In this document: positions 39,758-50,493 of the stretch, piece by piece
Layout: every line of letters begins with the position of its first letter
Position numbering within the stretch: position 1 is the stretch's first letter
Made by a program: the position numbers and the translations under genes
The notes under the pieces: generated by a model
What the model was told of the DNA's origin: nothing
Seen by the model: the letters and a program-made list of their open reading frames with translations, nothing else
The model's database searches: none
Source of the DNA: Pontixanthobacter luteolus
GTDB taxonomy: Bacteria; Pseudomonadota; Alphaproteobacteria; Sphingomonadales; Sphingomonadaceae
Reading direction: 5' to 3'
Assembly (NCBI RefSeq): GCF_009828095.1
Contig: NZ_WTYP01000001.1
Coordinates: 992,001-1,056,000 of the forward strand
Length of the DNA: 64,000 nt

Positions 39758-40636
39758 TCAGCCGGCCCGGTCCCCGATCGGGATGTCCAACAGATCGAGA
39801 ATGTCAGACAGATTACCCGTGTCGACCCAGCCTGACGCCGCATCGCGCGCTTTCGGCTTTGCCATATAGGCGATCCCGTAATCGGCTTCGCCCAGCATCG
39901 GAATGTCATTCGCGCCGTCACCCGCGGCCATGACATGCGGTGAGGATATCTTCGCACGTTCTTCCAGCAATACGTTCAGCTTGGTCGAGCTGTCCGCAAT
40001 CGGCCCAACAAGCCCGCCGGTAAGCGCGCCGGATGCAACCTCCAGACGGTTCCCGACAACACGGTCAAAGCCGAGATCCTCGGCCACGGCATCGGCAAAA
40101 TGATGGAACCCGCCAGTGACCAGCACAGTTCGGCAGCCATGGGCCTTGAGGGTATTGAGCAACGTTCTCGCGCCGGCCATCGGCCTGATCCGTTCGGCCA
40201 GGCAGCGATCTATCGCGCTCTCTTCAAGACCGCTCAGCAGCGCAACGCGCTCGCGCAGCGCCGCTTCGAAATCTAATTCCCCCAGCATCGCCCGTTCGGT
40301 AATCTCGGAAACCTGATCTTTCATTCCGGCGAAGTCGGCCAGCTCGTCGATGCATTCTTGCCCGATGATCGTCGAATCCATGTCCGATACGAACAGTTTC
40401 GGTATTTCTATATCGTTGGTTGAAAACAGCGCGGCTTGCGGCTGCATGATATCTTCGACAACTGCGCGCAGGGTGCGCATATCGCCCTCTGGCAGTGACA
40501 GATGCAAAACCTTGCCTGCGTGTTCGAGCATCCGGACCATTGCCACCGACATGCCTTTTTCGCTGAGCGCGTTCACAACACGATCAAGGCGAGTTTCAAG
40601 TCCTTCCGGGTCTGCTATCAACCGGGCGATGAGCAA
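39758..40636 (-). CDS. serB: Phosphoserine phosphatase
   Basis: Last step of serine synthesis. 292 residues from TTG 40636, which has AGGAG eight bases upstream; ATG-started longer frames run antisense into miaA and are rejected. N-terminal ACT-like region (LIARLIADPEGLETRLD to about 75), then HAD phosphatase with DMDSTIIGQECIDE (nucleophile Asp), VTGGFHHFADAVAEDLG and AAGDGANDIPMLGEADYG. Its TTG start region overlaps the miaA ATG by 8 bp in head-to-head orientation. Confidence 0.93.
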   Translation of the reverse strand: MLIARLIADPEGLETRLDRVVNALSEKGMSVAMVRMLEHAGKVLHLSLPEGDMRTLRAVVEDIMQPQAALFSTNDIEIPKLFVSDMDSTIIGQECIDELADFAGMKDQVSEITERAMLGELDFEAALRERVALLSGLEESAIDRCLAERIRPMAGARTLLNTLKAHGCRTVLVTGGFHHFADAVAEDLGFDRVVGNRLEVASGALTGGLVGPIADSSTKLNVLLEERAKISSPHVMAAGDGANDIPMLGEADYGIAYMAKPKARDAASGWVDTGNLSDILDLLDIPIGDRAG

Positions 40637-41597
40637 TGCAAAGTCTCCTGAATTGGGCGAACAGCCAGCGCGGCTGCCGCCCCTCGCGCTCATTGCAGGG
40701 CCGACGGCCAGCGGCAAGAGCGATCTGGCAGTAAAGCTGGCCAAAAAGCTGGAAGCACAGGGGCGGCCAGCAGCGATCATCAATACCGACAGCGCACAGG
40801 TTTACCGCGATTTGCAGGTGCTGAGCGCCCGGCCAAACGAACAGGAAATGCAAGGCATCCCGCATTTCCTGTTCGGTGACTGGGACGGCGCGTTAGCATG
40901 TTCGACTGCGGAATGGGCGGGGGCCGCGAAAAAAGTGATCGCCCAATTGCATGATGCCGGCTGCGTTCCGATTCTGGTAGGGGGAACGGGCCTCTATATG
41001 CGCACACTGCTCGACGGGATTTCGCCCATCCCTCCGATCGAACCGGCAATAAGAGAAGCCGTCCGCGCCATGCCGCAGGTGGAGGCACGGGCCGCACTGG
41101 AAATCGAAGATCCCGAGGCGGCAAGCCGGCTGGCTCCGGCGGACACCACCAGAACCGCAAGGGCTCTGGAAGTGATCCGCTCGACGGGATCTCCGATGTA
41201 TCACTGGCACGGCAAGCTGGTGGGCGGGATCGGCGGCGATGTAATGCTGCACCCACTCGTCCTGCAACCCGATCGCGAATGGCTGTATGAACGGTGCGAT
41301 CGGCGCTTCACGCTTATGCTTGATCAGGGCGCCGTCCAGGAAGTGCAGCAGCTCGCGGCGCGCGGCCTTAATCCGGAATTGCCGGTGATGCGTGCGATCG
41401 GCGTAAGGGAGATTATGGGCTGGCTATCCGGGGATCTTTCCAAAGAGGAGATGATCGAGGCGGGTCAGCTCAGCACGCGCCAGTATGCAAAGCGCCAGTT
41501 TACCTGGTTCCGGAACCAGCCACCGAAAGATTGGCCAAGGTCTGCGCCGGAAAATACCGATATTGGCAGTATATTTGAATTATTATTGCGCAATTAG
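40629..41597 (+). CDS. miaA: tRNA dimethylallyltransferase
   Basis: Adds the isopentenyl group to A37 of tRNAs reading UNN codons. 322 residues from ATG 40629; the frame is open to 40350 but that is antisense to serB. P-loop GPTASGKS (about 22-29), NTDSAQVYRDLQVLSARPNE, GGTGLYMRTLLDGI, and C-terminal RQYAKRQFTWFRNQ. Divergent from serB with overlapping starts; a strong terminator lies 43 nt after the stop. Confidence 0.95.
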   Translation: MSNAKSPELGEQPARLPPLALIAGPTASGKSDLAVKLAKKLEAQGRPAAIINTDSAQVYRDLQVLSARPNEQEMQGIPHFLFGDWDGALACSTAEWAGAAKKVIAQLHDAGCVPILVGGTGLYMRTLLDGISPIPPIEPAIREAVRAMPQVEARAALEIEDPEAASRLAPADTTRTARALEVIRSTGSPMYHWHGKLVGGIGGDVMLHPLVLQPDREWLYERCDRRFTLMLDQGAVQEVQQLAARGLNPELPVMRAIGVREIMGWLSGDLSKEEMIEAGQLSTRQYAKRQFTWFRNQPPKDWPRSAPENTDIGSIFELLLRN

Positions 41598-41640
41598 GCC
41601 TTGACGAATCATTTTATATCTTTAGTGCAGGCGTCGGTCA

Positions 41641-41679
41641 TAGCCCGGTGCATCGTCCCTTGCGCCGGGCTAAATTTTT
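41641..41679 (+). terminator. Intrinsic terminator between miaA and ilvB (or ilvB attenuator)
   Basis: TAGCCCGG (41641-41648) pairs with CCGGGCTA (41665-41672), extended inside by TGC/GCG, followed by AA and five T. Lies 43 nt after miaA and 39 nt before the ilvB start, so it can be the miaA terminator or a regulated one; I see no convincing leader peptide. Confidence 0.8.
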
Positions 41680-41718
41680 GACCAGCGAACATTCGCGACT
41701 ATGGAATTGGAGGAAACA

Positions 41719-43470
41719 GTGTCTGAACAGGAGCGCAGCGGCGCATCGATCTTGATCGAGAGCCTGGTTGGTCAGGGTGTCGAATTCATCTTCGGCTATC
41801 CGGGCGGCGCCGTGCTGCCGATCTATGACGAATTGTTCGAAGACCAGCGCATTCGCCATATCCTTGTCCGTCACGAAGCCGGCGCAGCCCACGCCGCCGA
41901 AGGCTACGCCCGTTCAACCGGCAAGCCGGGCGTCGTACTCGTTACCTCCGGCCCCGGTGCAACCAATGCAGTCACCGGCATCGCCGATGCCTATCTTGAC
42001 TCGATCCCGTTGGTCGTAATCACTGGACAGGTTCCGACCGCGCTCATCGGGACAGACGCGTTTCAGGAAGCCGATACGATCGGGATTACCCGGCATTGCA
42101 CGAAACACAATTACCTCGTCAAAGACCCCAAGGATTTGCGCGTCACGATCGAGGAAGCCTTTCGCATTGCCACGAGCGGACGCCCCGGCCCGGTGCTGAT
42201 CGACATCCCCAAGGACGTGCAGATCGCATTGGCCGACTGGGACGCCGTTTCGGAAGCACCGCCCGCCTCTGCCCGTTATCAGCCGCGGACTGTCGGCAAG
42301 AAAGACAAGATCAGCCAGGCGGTCGAGATGATCGCTCAGGCAGAATGCCCCGTTCTCTACACGGGCGGCGGAATCATCAATTCGGGCCCGGAGGCAAGCA
42401 CGCTTCTGCGCCAGTTGCAGGACATTACCGGAGCGCCTGTCACATCAACCCTGATGGGATTGGGAGCATTCCCGGCCGAGCATCCCGACTGGCTCGGTAT
42501 GCTGGGTATGCACGGCACATACGAAGCCAACATGGCGATGAACAAATGCGACCTGATGGTCTGCATCGGCGCACGCTTCGATGACCGCGTGACAGGTCGG
42601 CTCGACGCATTTTCGCCCGATTCAAAGAAAATACATATCGATATCGACCGTGCGTCGATCAACAAGGTTGTACCGGTCGATCTGGGAATTGTCGGGGACT
42701 GCGGCACCGTTCTACAACAATTGATCGATGGTCTCGCCTCCGTAAATCCAATGGATCTGGGTGAATGGAAGGCCCGGATCGCCGGATGGCGCGCCCGTGA
42801 AAGCCTCGCCTACCCCGAACGCAGCGATTCCCTGATGCCGCAAAAGGCAGTTGAGCGGTTGTTCGCTCTCACCCGTGACCGAAAGCCAATCATCACGACC
42901 GAAGTCGGCCAGCACCAGATGTGGGCCGCGCAATATTTCGGCTTTTTCGACCCTAATAAATGGCTCACCAGCGGCGGCCTCGGCACAATGGGCTATGGTC
43001 TGCCCGCCGCGATCGGGGCGCAGCTGGGCAATCCGGACGACCTCGTCATCGATATTGCAGGTGAGGCGTCCATCCAGATGAACATTCAGGAACTCGGGAC
43101 CGCCAGCCAATACCGCCTGCCGGTCAAGGTATTCATCCTGAACAATGAATATATGGGAATGGTCCGCCAGTGGCAGGAACTGACCTATGAAAGCCGCTAT
43201 TCCAATTCCTATTCGGACAGCCTGCCCGACTTCGTTCGCCTGGCCGAGGCCTATGGATGGAAAGGTATCCGCATCCATGACGAAAGCGAACTCGATGCGG
43301 GAATCGTGGCCATGCTGGAGCATGACGGGCCTGTCATCGTGGATTGCCAGGTTTCCAAGGACGCCAATTGTTACCCGATGATCCCCAGCGGCGCGGCACA
43401 CACCGATATGCTGCTGTATGGCGATCAGGTCGAAGGGACCATGGACGACGAAGCGAAGGCTTTGGTGTAA
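41719..43470 (+). CDS. ilvB: Acetolactate synthase large subunit
   Basis: ThDP enzyme making acetolactate/acetohydroxybutyrate. Start taken as GTG 41719, six bases after a perfect GGAGG; ATG 41701 would add MELEET and has no ribosome site. 583 residues: [32 protein letters not shown] (catalytic Glu), central domain, and C-terminal [17 protein letters not shown] with the following [14 protein letters not shown]. The second metal/ThDP motif reads GEA instead of the usual GDG/GDA; spacing to NN is normal. Operon ilvB-ilvN-ilvC. Confidence 0.95.
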   Translation: MSEQERSGASILIESLVGQGVEFIFGYPGGAVLPIYDELFEDQRIRHILVRHEAGAAHAAEGYARSTGKPGVVLVTSGPGATNAVTGIADAYLDSIPLVVITGQVPTALIGTDAFQEADTIGITRHCTKHNYLVKDPKDLRVTIEEAFRIATSGRPGPVLIDIPKDVQIALADWDAVSEAPPASARYQPRTVGKKDKISQAVEMIAQAECPVLYTGGGIINSGPEASTLLRQLQDITGAPVTSTLMGLGAFPAEHPDWLGMLGMHGTYEANMAMNKCDLMVCIGARFDDRVTGRLDAFSPDSKKIHIDIDRASINKVVPVDLGIVGDCGTVLQQLIDGLASVNPMDLGEWKARIAGWRARESLAYPERSDSLMPQKAVERLFALTRDRKPIITTEVGQHQMWAAQYFGFFDPNKWLTSGGLGTMGYGLPAAIGAQLGNPDDLVIDIAGEASIQMNIQELGTASQYRLPVKVFILNNEYMGMVRQWQELTYESRYSNSYSDSLPDFVRLAEAYGWKGIRIHDESELDAGIVAMLEHDGPVIVDCQVSKDANCYPMIPSGAAHTDMLLYGDQVEGTMDDEAKALV

Positions 43471-43480
43471 GGGCACGATA

Positions 43481-45029
<1,549 letters not shown>

Positions 45030-45042
45030 AACCAATTGCTGC

Positions 45043-45070
45043 GCCGGCCCGCCCGCTATGGGCGGCCGGC
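45043..45070. terminator. GC-rich hairpin between ilvC and the convergent thioesterase
   Basis: GCCGG plus CCGCCC (45043-45054, one bulged C) pairs with GGGCGG plus CCGGC (45060-45070), loop of five. No U-tract directly after it on the + strand; it may serve both converging genes. Confidence 0.45.
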
Positions 45071-45080
45071 ACAGCAAAAA

Positions 45081-45509
45081 TCAGCTGGCAGACTTTGCCG
45101 CTGCCTCGACCTTGCTTCGGTCAGCGAGCAGAACGGTACTTGTACCCTTGGCCAGCACGTTGCCTTTGCTGTCTTTCAGCACACCTTCGAAGAAACCTGT
45201 CCGGCGGCCGTCTCGCTCCACCCACCCCTCGGCTATGACCAATCCAGGCCGTGCTGGCGCGAAGAAGCTCACTTTGAGCTCCAGCGACATCGGCACGATG
45301 TCCTTTCCTTTCAGGGCAATCGCGGCATGGGCCATTGCTGCATCGATCCAGCCCGTGACGAAACCGCCCTGCACCACGCCGCCCGAATGACACTGAGCGG
45401 CAGTTGCTTCATATTCCAGAACGGCGCGCCCGGCTTTGTCCAGTTCGACGATCCGAACCAGTCCCATCGTCTTGTATAGCGGCTCTGCCGGGTTGCTTTC
45501 CATGAACAT
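45081..45509 (-). CDS. PaaI-type hot-dog thioesterase
   Basis: 142 residues; ATG 45503 (MESNPAEP) is an alternative start. Hot-dog fold pattern CHSGGVVQGGFVTGWIDAAMAHAA (Asp on the central helix), SLELKVSFFAPARPGLVIAEG, and SKGNVLAKGTSTVLLAD. Hydrolyses acyl-CoA thioesters; chain preference cannot be inferred. Convergent with ilvC; upstream lies the leuA leader region. Confidence 0.85.
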   Translation of the reverse strand: MFMESNPAEPLYKTMGLVRIVELDKAGRAVLEYEATAAQCHSGGVVQGGFVTGWIDAAMAHAAIALKGKDIVPMSLELKVSFFAPARPGLVIAEGWVERDGRRTGFFEGVLKDSKGNVLAKGTSTVLLADRSKVEAAAKSAS

Positions 45510-45599
45510 TCATTCCCTTGCGTGATGTAAGATTGTTTCTCAGCCTGGCTAACCTACTTTGCCTTTACAAGCCAAACGGCAACCCTCATAGAATGAGAC

Positions 45600-45690
45600 A
45601 TGCCAAAGGCCATCGAACTACTCCTGCGACTTACCCGCCCTTGGGCGTGAAGACCGGCGTGCTTAATCGGGTGCGCTGATCGCCCAAGGG
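45600..45690 (+). promoter_or_regulatory. Candidate leucine attenuation leader of leuA (leader peptide 45600-45650 plus hairpin)
   Basis: A 16-codon ORF, MPKAIELLLRLTRPWA, runs from ATG 45600 to TGA 45648-45650, with four Leu in the cluster LLLRL (codons CTA, CTC, CTG and CTT). The last codons overlap the arm CCCTTGGGCG (45638-45647), which is fully complementary to CGCCCAAGGG (45681-45690). Alternative pairings exist: CGCC/GGCG inside the first arm, and a bulged GGGTGCG/CGCCC hairpin in the second. Stalling at Leu codons would decide between them. No U-tract is visible, so the exact terminator is unclear. Confidence 0.6.
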
Positions 45691-45733
45691 AAAACGCCAA
45701 AATTCCACAAAATCGCAGTTTCGAGTTTCATCA

Positions 45734-47413
45734 ATGACCATGCTCAGCAACCCTTCTCGCAAATATCAGGCATTTCCGCAGATCGACCTGCCCAACCGGC
45801 AGTGGCCGGGCAATGTCATATCCGCCCCGCCCCGCTGGCTTTCGACTGACCTCAGGGACGGCAACCAGTCGATTATCGATCCCATGGACGCGGTGAAGAA
45901 AAACCGGTTTTTCGACCTGCTGGTTGAAATCGGGGTCAAGGAAATCGAGGTCGGTTTTCCGAGTGCCGGCGCGACCGAATTCGACTTCATTCAGGGGCTG
46001 GTGCGATCCGGCAGGGTACCCGGTGACGTAATGCTTCAGGTCCTGACCCAGTCTCGCGAAGACCTGATCCGGACATCTTTCGAAAGCCTGGAAGGCGCCG
46101 GCACGGCCATCGTACATCTCTACAACGCGGTCAGCCCGGCATGGCGCGATATCGTGTTCCGTATGAGCAAGGACGAAGTCCGGGAGATCGCTATTCACGG
46201 CGCGAAAGTGATGCGTGACGAGGCCGCCAAACGGCCCGATACCGACTGGAATTTTCAATATAGCCCTGAAACCTTCTCCACCGCCGAACTCGATTTCAGC
46301 ATCGAGGTTTGCGAGGCGGTGATGGACGTGCTGCAACCCACTGCTGAAAAGCCGATCATTCTCAATCTCCCGGCCACGGTGGAGGCGGCAACCCCAAACA
46401 TTTATGCCGACCAGATCGAATATTTCTGCCGTAACCTGCCAAACCGCGAGGCGGCGGTCATCAGCCTGCATACGCATAATGATCGCGGAACAGGTGTCGC
46501 TGCCGCGGAACTGGGCCTGATGGCCGGGGCAGACCGCGTAGAAGGATGCCTGTTCGGCAATGGCGAACGTACCGGTAATTGCTGCCTCGTGACTGTCGCG
46601 CTCAATATGTACACGCAAGGTATCGATCCAGGGCTCGATTTCTCGGATATCGACCGCGTCATCGAAACTGTCGAATATTGCAACCAGATCCCGGTTCACC
46701 AACGCCATCCCTATGGCGGCGAACTGGTGTTTACCGCGTTTTCCGGCAGCCATCAGGACGCGATCAAGAAAGGGTTTTCCGCTCACGAAGCTCAGAATGA
46801 CGAACGGTGGAGGATACCTTACCTGCCGATCGATCCGGCTGACCTTGGCCGTAGTTACGAGGCCGTGATCCGGGTGAATTCACAAAGCGGCAAAGGCGGG
46901 TTTGCCTGGGTTCTCGAGCAGGATCAGGGCTTGAAGCTTCCCAAGGCAATGCAGGCCGATTTCTCGCGCCACGTTCAGCATCTGGCCGATGAACTGGGCC
47001 GCGAACTCAACGCTGCGGACATCTGGGATGCGTTCCAGACTGCTTATCATGTCAAAACCCCGGACAAGCATTTCCAGCTCGTCTCTTACGAAGAAAGCCG
47101 GGCCACAGACGGAACCCGCGTATTCGCCGGTACTATCTCGGTTCAGGGCAAGGAACAGAGCGTCAGCGGCAGAGGCAACGGCCTGATTTCTTCGGTGATC
47201 GACACCATCCGTGAAAGCTTCGGCGTAGAACTGGAAGTCAGCGATTATAGCGAGCATGCGCTTGGTGCCGGCACCCATGCCAATGCTGCCGCCTACCTCC
47301 AGTGCCGTGACGCCAGCGGACGAACATTGTGGGGCGTAGGGATTGATGAAGACGTCGCGACAGCCAGCGTGCGCGCGGTGTTGAGCGCGGCAAACTCTGC
47401 AATTGCGAAGTGA
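45734..47413 (+). CDS. leuA: 2-isopropylmalate synthase (LeuA type 2, long form)
   Basis: Condenses acetyl-CoA and 2-ketoisovalerate, first step of leucine synthesis. 559 residues; the motif STDLRDGNQSIIDPMD, GFPSAGATEFDF and HTHNDRGTGVAAAELGLMAG with the metal His pair mark the type-2 (TIGR00970-like) form known from actinobacteria and yeast, instead of the DTTLRDGEQ form of enterobacteria. The C-terminal regulatory domain (about 430-550) is present. Its leader carries the leucine-rich ORF described above. Confidence 0.95.
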   Translation: MTMLSNPSRKYQAFPQIDLPNRQWPGNVISAPPRWLSTDLRDGNQSIIDPMDAVKKNRFFDLLVEIGVKEIEVGFPSAGATEFDFIQGLVRSGRVPGDVMLQVLTQSREDLIRTSFESLEGAGTAIVHLYNAVSPAWRDIVFRMSKDEVREIAIHGAKVMRDEAAKRPDTDWNFQYSPETFSTAELDFSIEVCEAVMDVLQPTAEKPIILNLPATVEAATPNIYADQIEYFCRNLPNREAAVISLHTHNDRGTGVAAAELGLMAGADRVEGCLFGNGERTGNCCLVTVALNMYTQGIDPGLDFSDIDRVIETVEYCNQIPVHQRHPYGGELVFTAFSGSHQDAIKKGFSAHEAQNDERWRIPYLPIDPADLGRSYEAVIRVNSQSGKGGFAWVLEQDQGLKLPKAMQADFSRHVQHLADELGRELNAADIWDAFQTAYHVKTPDKHFQLVSYEESRATDGTRVFAGTISVQGKEQSVSGRGNGLISSVIDTIRESFGVELEVSDYSEHALGAGTHANAAAYLQCRDASGRTLWGVGIDEDVATASVRAVLSAANSAIAK

Positions 47414-47419
47414 CCTCGA

Positions 47420-49201
47420 TCAGCTGCCGATGCGTTTCAGGAACAGCTTCGTTTTGCCGTTCTTGCCCCGCAATTGCAGTTTTTCGCCTTTGAGCCGGTA
47501 ATAGAAGACCAGATCGGTGTAATTGATGTGCATCTGGTCCTCGTTGATCTGAAACGTCTGGTACACTTCGCGGCCAGCTTCGGGACCTGACTTGCGCTCA
47601 GTGATGAGCTCGCCGTCGCCGGTCAGTTCAACCGTGTCGCCGCGCAAGACATCATTGAGGCCGCGCTGGCGGGTCACTTCCCATCGGCCAATAACGCCAA
47701 GGTGGCGCATTTCAGCGGGCACATCACCCTGCCCTGCCAATGCACCCGCTCTGCCGAGCAGTCCCGCAACCATTTCGCGTTCCTTGCCGATGCCAGCAAA
47801 TTCTGCACCACCGAGCCGCTCCGACAATCCGGAAATCATCCGGTATGCGCCCGGTGCATCGCCTTTCGCATGATACAGTTCCAGCGCACCGGAAAGCGAA
47901 AGGTATTCGTCGACCAGCGCCTGCGCCAGTTTCAGGTTCTGCGGAACTTCACCGCCGGGCAGCATAACCGTGTCTGAATTCGACCCGGCAGCGCCGCTGC
48001 GCGCGTCGGTATAGCTGACTGCAACCGACATCAGCGGCTGTTCATTGGGCGGCGCACTGGCCCCATCCGTGGTTTCAAGACTAGTAAAAATCCCGCCGCC
48101 GTTACTGGAAAGGAAAGCGGACCCGATGGTGACTGTGATCGCGCCCGCAGGGGCCTGGGTCAGCACTTCATTGGGCACACCGTAAACCGCGTTCAGCTTA
48201 TAACCGGCAGACGGGGTCATGGTGATCGTCACATCATGGGCTACTTCCGTGACCATGTTAAAGAATTCGCTCTGGAAAAGCGCCGGTGCATCGGCATCCG
48301 TGGCCAGATAAAACAGGTTCCCGCCGCGCACACTCGATAGCTGCATGGCCAGTGCGTTGTCGAAATCCCGCCCGACACCGATCGTGGTCATCCCGACACC
48401 GCGCCGCGAACCGGACACAGCCTGACCCATAAACCCGTCTGGATCGGTGTTGCCGACATTAGGCTTCTCATCCGTCAGCAGCATCATGCGGGTCTTGCGG
48501 CCGGACTGTTCCAGCTCTGCGAAAGCGGTCTCGAATCCCAGACGAAGGCCCGCCTCCATGAAGGTTGATCCCTCAGCCTCGATTGCCGAAATCGTTTCCG
48601 CAATCATCTCGCGATTGCCGCCGATATCGGTCACCGGCAGCAACAGGTTCGTCTCAGTCCCGAATTCGACGATGCCAAGGCGGTCCCCGTCGCGCATCAT
48701 CGAGATTGCCTGCAGCAAGCCTTCTTTCGCGCGGGCGATTTTCTCACCGGACATGGAACCCGACCGATCGATTACCGCAATCAGGCTTAGCGGTTCTTTC
48801 TGGAGGGCATCCGCATCCGCGTTGCTTTCAAAGCCCAGCCCGACAAAATACTCGTCTTGCGGGCGCGTGGGCAGATTGGCCTCCGCCGCGTATCCCGCAA
48901 TGCAGAACAGCTGATCGCATTCCGACTTGCTCGGCAGGGCCAGATCATATTCGCCCAGCAGTCCTTCGATCGTCAGGCTTTCTGGTCTGGGCAGAAATTC
49001 GCCGTCCAGCGAAAGGGACCGGAACTGCTTGATATCCTGTGATCCGCTTTGCCTGAGCCGAGTCGCCGTGACGATGATGGTTTGCTCCCGCGCCTCTTCG
49101 TCTTCAGGCATCTGGTTCTGAGCCAACAGGCCCGCATCAGCGGTTAAGAGAACCCCCGCTGCCAAACCGGCAAAGGCAATTTTCGGATCCAAAAGCTTCA
49201 T
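47420..49201 (-). CDS. Exported von Willebrand factor A-domain protein
   Basis: 593 residues. Signal peptide (core FAGLAAGVLLTADAGLLAQ). Then the short segment EQTIIVTATRLRQSG (about 39-53), which looks like the TonB-box/plug start of TonB-dependent receptors. VWA domain with MIDAS D145-R-S147-G-S149 in IAVIDRSGSMSG, plus TDEKPNVGNTDPDG. Downstream is a beta-rich region and a Trp/Tyr-poor C-terminal domain ending LRGKNGKTKLFLKRIGS. Periplasmic or surface metal-dependent adhesion/assembly by family; the ligand is unknown. Convergent with leuA. Confidence 0.8.
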   Translation of the reverse strand: MKLLDPKIAFAGLAAGVLLTADAGLLAQNQMPEDEEAREQTIIVTATRLRQSGSQDIKQFRSLSLDGEFLPRPESLTIEGLLGEYDLALPSKSECDQLFCIAGYAAEANLPTRPQDEYFVGLGFESNADADALQKEPLSLIAVIDRSGSMSGEKIARAKEGLLQAISMMRDGDRLGIVEFGTETNLLLPVTDIGGNREMIAETISAIEAEGSTFMEAGLRLGFETAFAELEQSGRKTRMMLLTDEKPNVGNTDPDGFMGQAVSGSRRGVGMTTIGVGRDFDNALAMQLSSVRGGNLFYLATDADAPALFQSEFFNMVTEVAHDVTITMTPSAGYKLNAVYGVPNEVLTQAPAGAITVTIGSAFLSSNGGGIFTSLETTDGASAPPNEQPLMSVAVSYTDARSGAAGSNSDTVMLPGGEVPQNLKLAQALVDEYLSLSGALELYHAKGDAPGAYRMISGLSERLGGAEFAGIGKEREMVAGLLGRAGALAGQGDVPAEMRHLGVIGRWEVTRQRGLNDVLRGDTVELTGDGELITERKSGPEAGREVYQTFQINEDQMHINYTDLVFYYRLKGEKLQLRGKNGKTKLFLKRIGS

Positions 49202-49348
49202 GTTCGCGACCTCCTGACATCACTCTAACACTTTCATTCCATTTCCGGAAAGTGATAGTGCAGAGTAAAATTTCCGACAAATCTACGCCTTCCCTCAGCT
49301 CTCGACAGGTCAAATTTCCACCTTACAGTGCATCAAGGGAGAAACTTT

Positions 49349-50392
49349 ATGACCGAAGCAATACTCGAACCCGATCTGCCGATCATCGACCCGCATCATC
49401 ATCTGTGGGACCTGCGCCCGATGCTCCCCGCTTTTCCCGAGCCGAGGCACCCGTTTCTGGATGCAATCGTGGGCGCTGCTTATTACACGTTCGACCAATT
49501 GCATGCCGATGTTTCCAGCGGGCATAATGTGGTCGGCACGGTCTTCATGGAATGCGGTGCATTCTACCGTGCCAACGCCAGTGACGAGATGAAGGTCCTC
49601 GGCGAGGTCGAGTTTGTAAACGGTGTCGCCGCGCAGTCTGCCAGCGGCCTCTACGGCCCTCTTCGTGCGTGCGCATCCATCGTGGGCCACGCCGATCTGA
49701 CGCTAGGCTCGAAGGTCGGCCCGGTTCTCGATGCCTTGGAAGCGGCGGGGAATGGCCGGTTCTGCGGCATTCGGCATCAGGGCGCATGGGATGCCGATCC
49801 AGACGTGCTGGGCGCGCCATTTCATGCCCCGGAAGGGTTGTATGGCTCCGACGCGTTCCGGTCTGGATTTGGCGAGTTCGCAAGCCGCGGGCTGACGTTC
49901 GACGCGTGGGTACTCGAACCTCAGATCGGCGATGTGACCGATCTGGCAAAGGCATTCCCCGATCAGAAGATCGTTATCGATCACTGCGGCACGCCTCTGA
50001 ACATCGCATCATACCACGGCAAATTGCACGAAAACTTCGACCGGTGGCGTTCGTCGATCCACGCACTTGCAGAATGCCCCAACGTGTCGGTCAAACTTGG
50101 CGGGTTGGCGATGGCGTTCTGCGGCATGCCGGAACACGGACCTGCAAAAGGCGTCGGTTCGGAGACTCTCGCAGCGATGTGGCGCCCGTATATCGAGACC
50201 TGCATCGAAGCGTTCGGCACAGATCGCGCGATGTTCGAAAGCAATTATCCCGTCGACAGGTGGGGCGCCAGCTACCCGGTATTGTGGAACGCTTTCAAGC
50301 GAATCACATCCGGTCATTCAGCCGACGAAAAGGCCGCGCTCTATGCCGGAAATGCCGCCCGGTTCTACGGCATTGAAGAACTGTTGACGTAG
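49349..50392 (+). CDS. Amidohydrolase-family (Amidohydro_2) metal hydrolase
   Basis: 347 residues from ATG 49349 (AAGGGAG ribosome site). TIM-barrel hydrolase of the Amidohydro_2 type: IIDPHHHLWDLRPML (metal His pair), IRHQGAWDAD, KIVIDHCGTPLN, and the distal FESNYPVDRW with the catalytic/metal Asp. Acts on an unidentified lactone, amide or carboxylic substrate. No signal peptide. Followed after 101 bp by a nitronate monooxygenase-like gene, suggesting a small catabolic pair (inference). Confidence 0.88.
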   Translation: MTEAILEPDLPIIDPHHHLWDLRPMLPAFPEPRHPFLDAIVGAAYYTFDQLHADVSSGHNVVGTVFMECGAFYRANASDEMKVLGEVEFVNGVAAQSASGLYGPLRACASIVGHADLTLGSKVGPVLDALEAAGNGRFCGIRHQGAWDADPDVLGAPFHAPEGLYGSDAFRSGFGEFASRGLTFDAWVLEPQIGDVTDLAKAFPDQKIVIDHCGTPLNIASYHGKLHENFDRWRSSIHALAECPNVSVKLGGLAMAFCGMPEHGPAKGVGSETLAAMWRPYIETCIEAFGTDRAMFESNYPVDRWGASYPVLWNAFKRITSGHSADEKAALYAGNAARFYGIEELLT

Positions 50393-50493
50393 GGTCGGCG
50401 GGCCCCAACATCGGTGGCAAGTGCGGAAACTCGACAAGACCATTGTGAACCCATAAACCGCAAATTCAATTTCAATTCGCAACGGAGCACCCG

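Noticed and set aside
41625-41681. GTG-started micro-ORF rich in Val/Ile before ilvB as a leader peptide
   Set aside because: No ribosome site, the codons run through both terminator arms, and no control codon cluster; kept only as an unsupported possibility.
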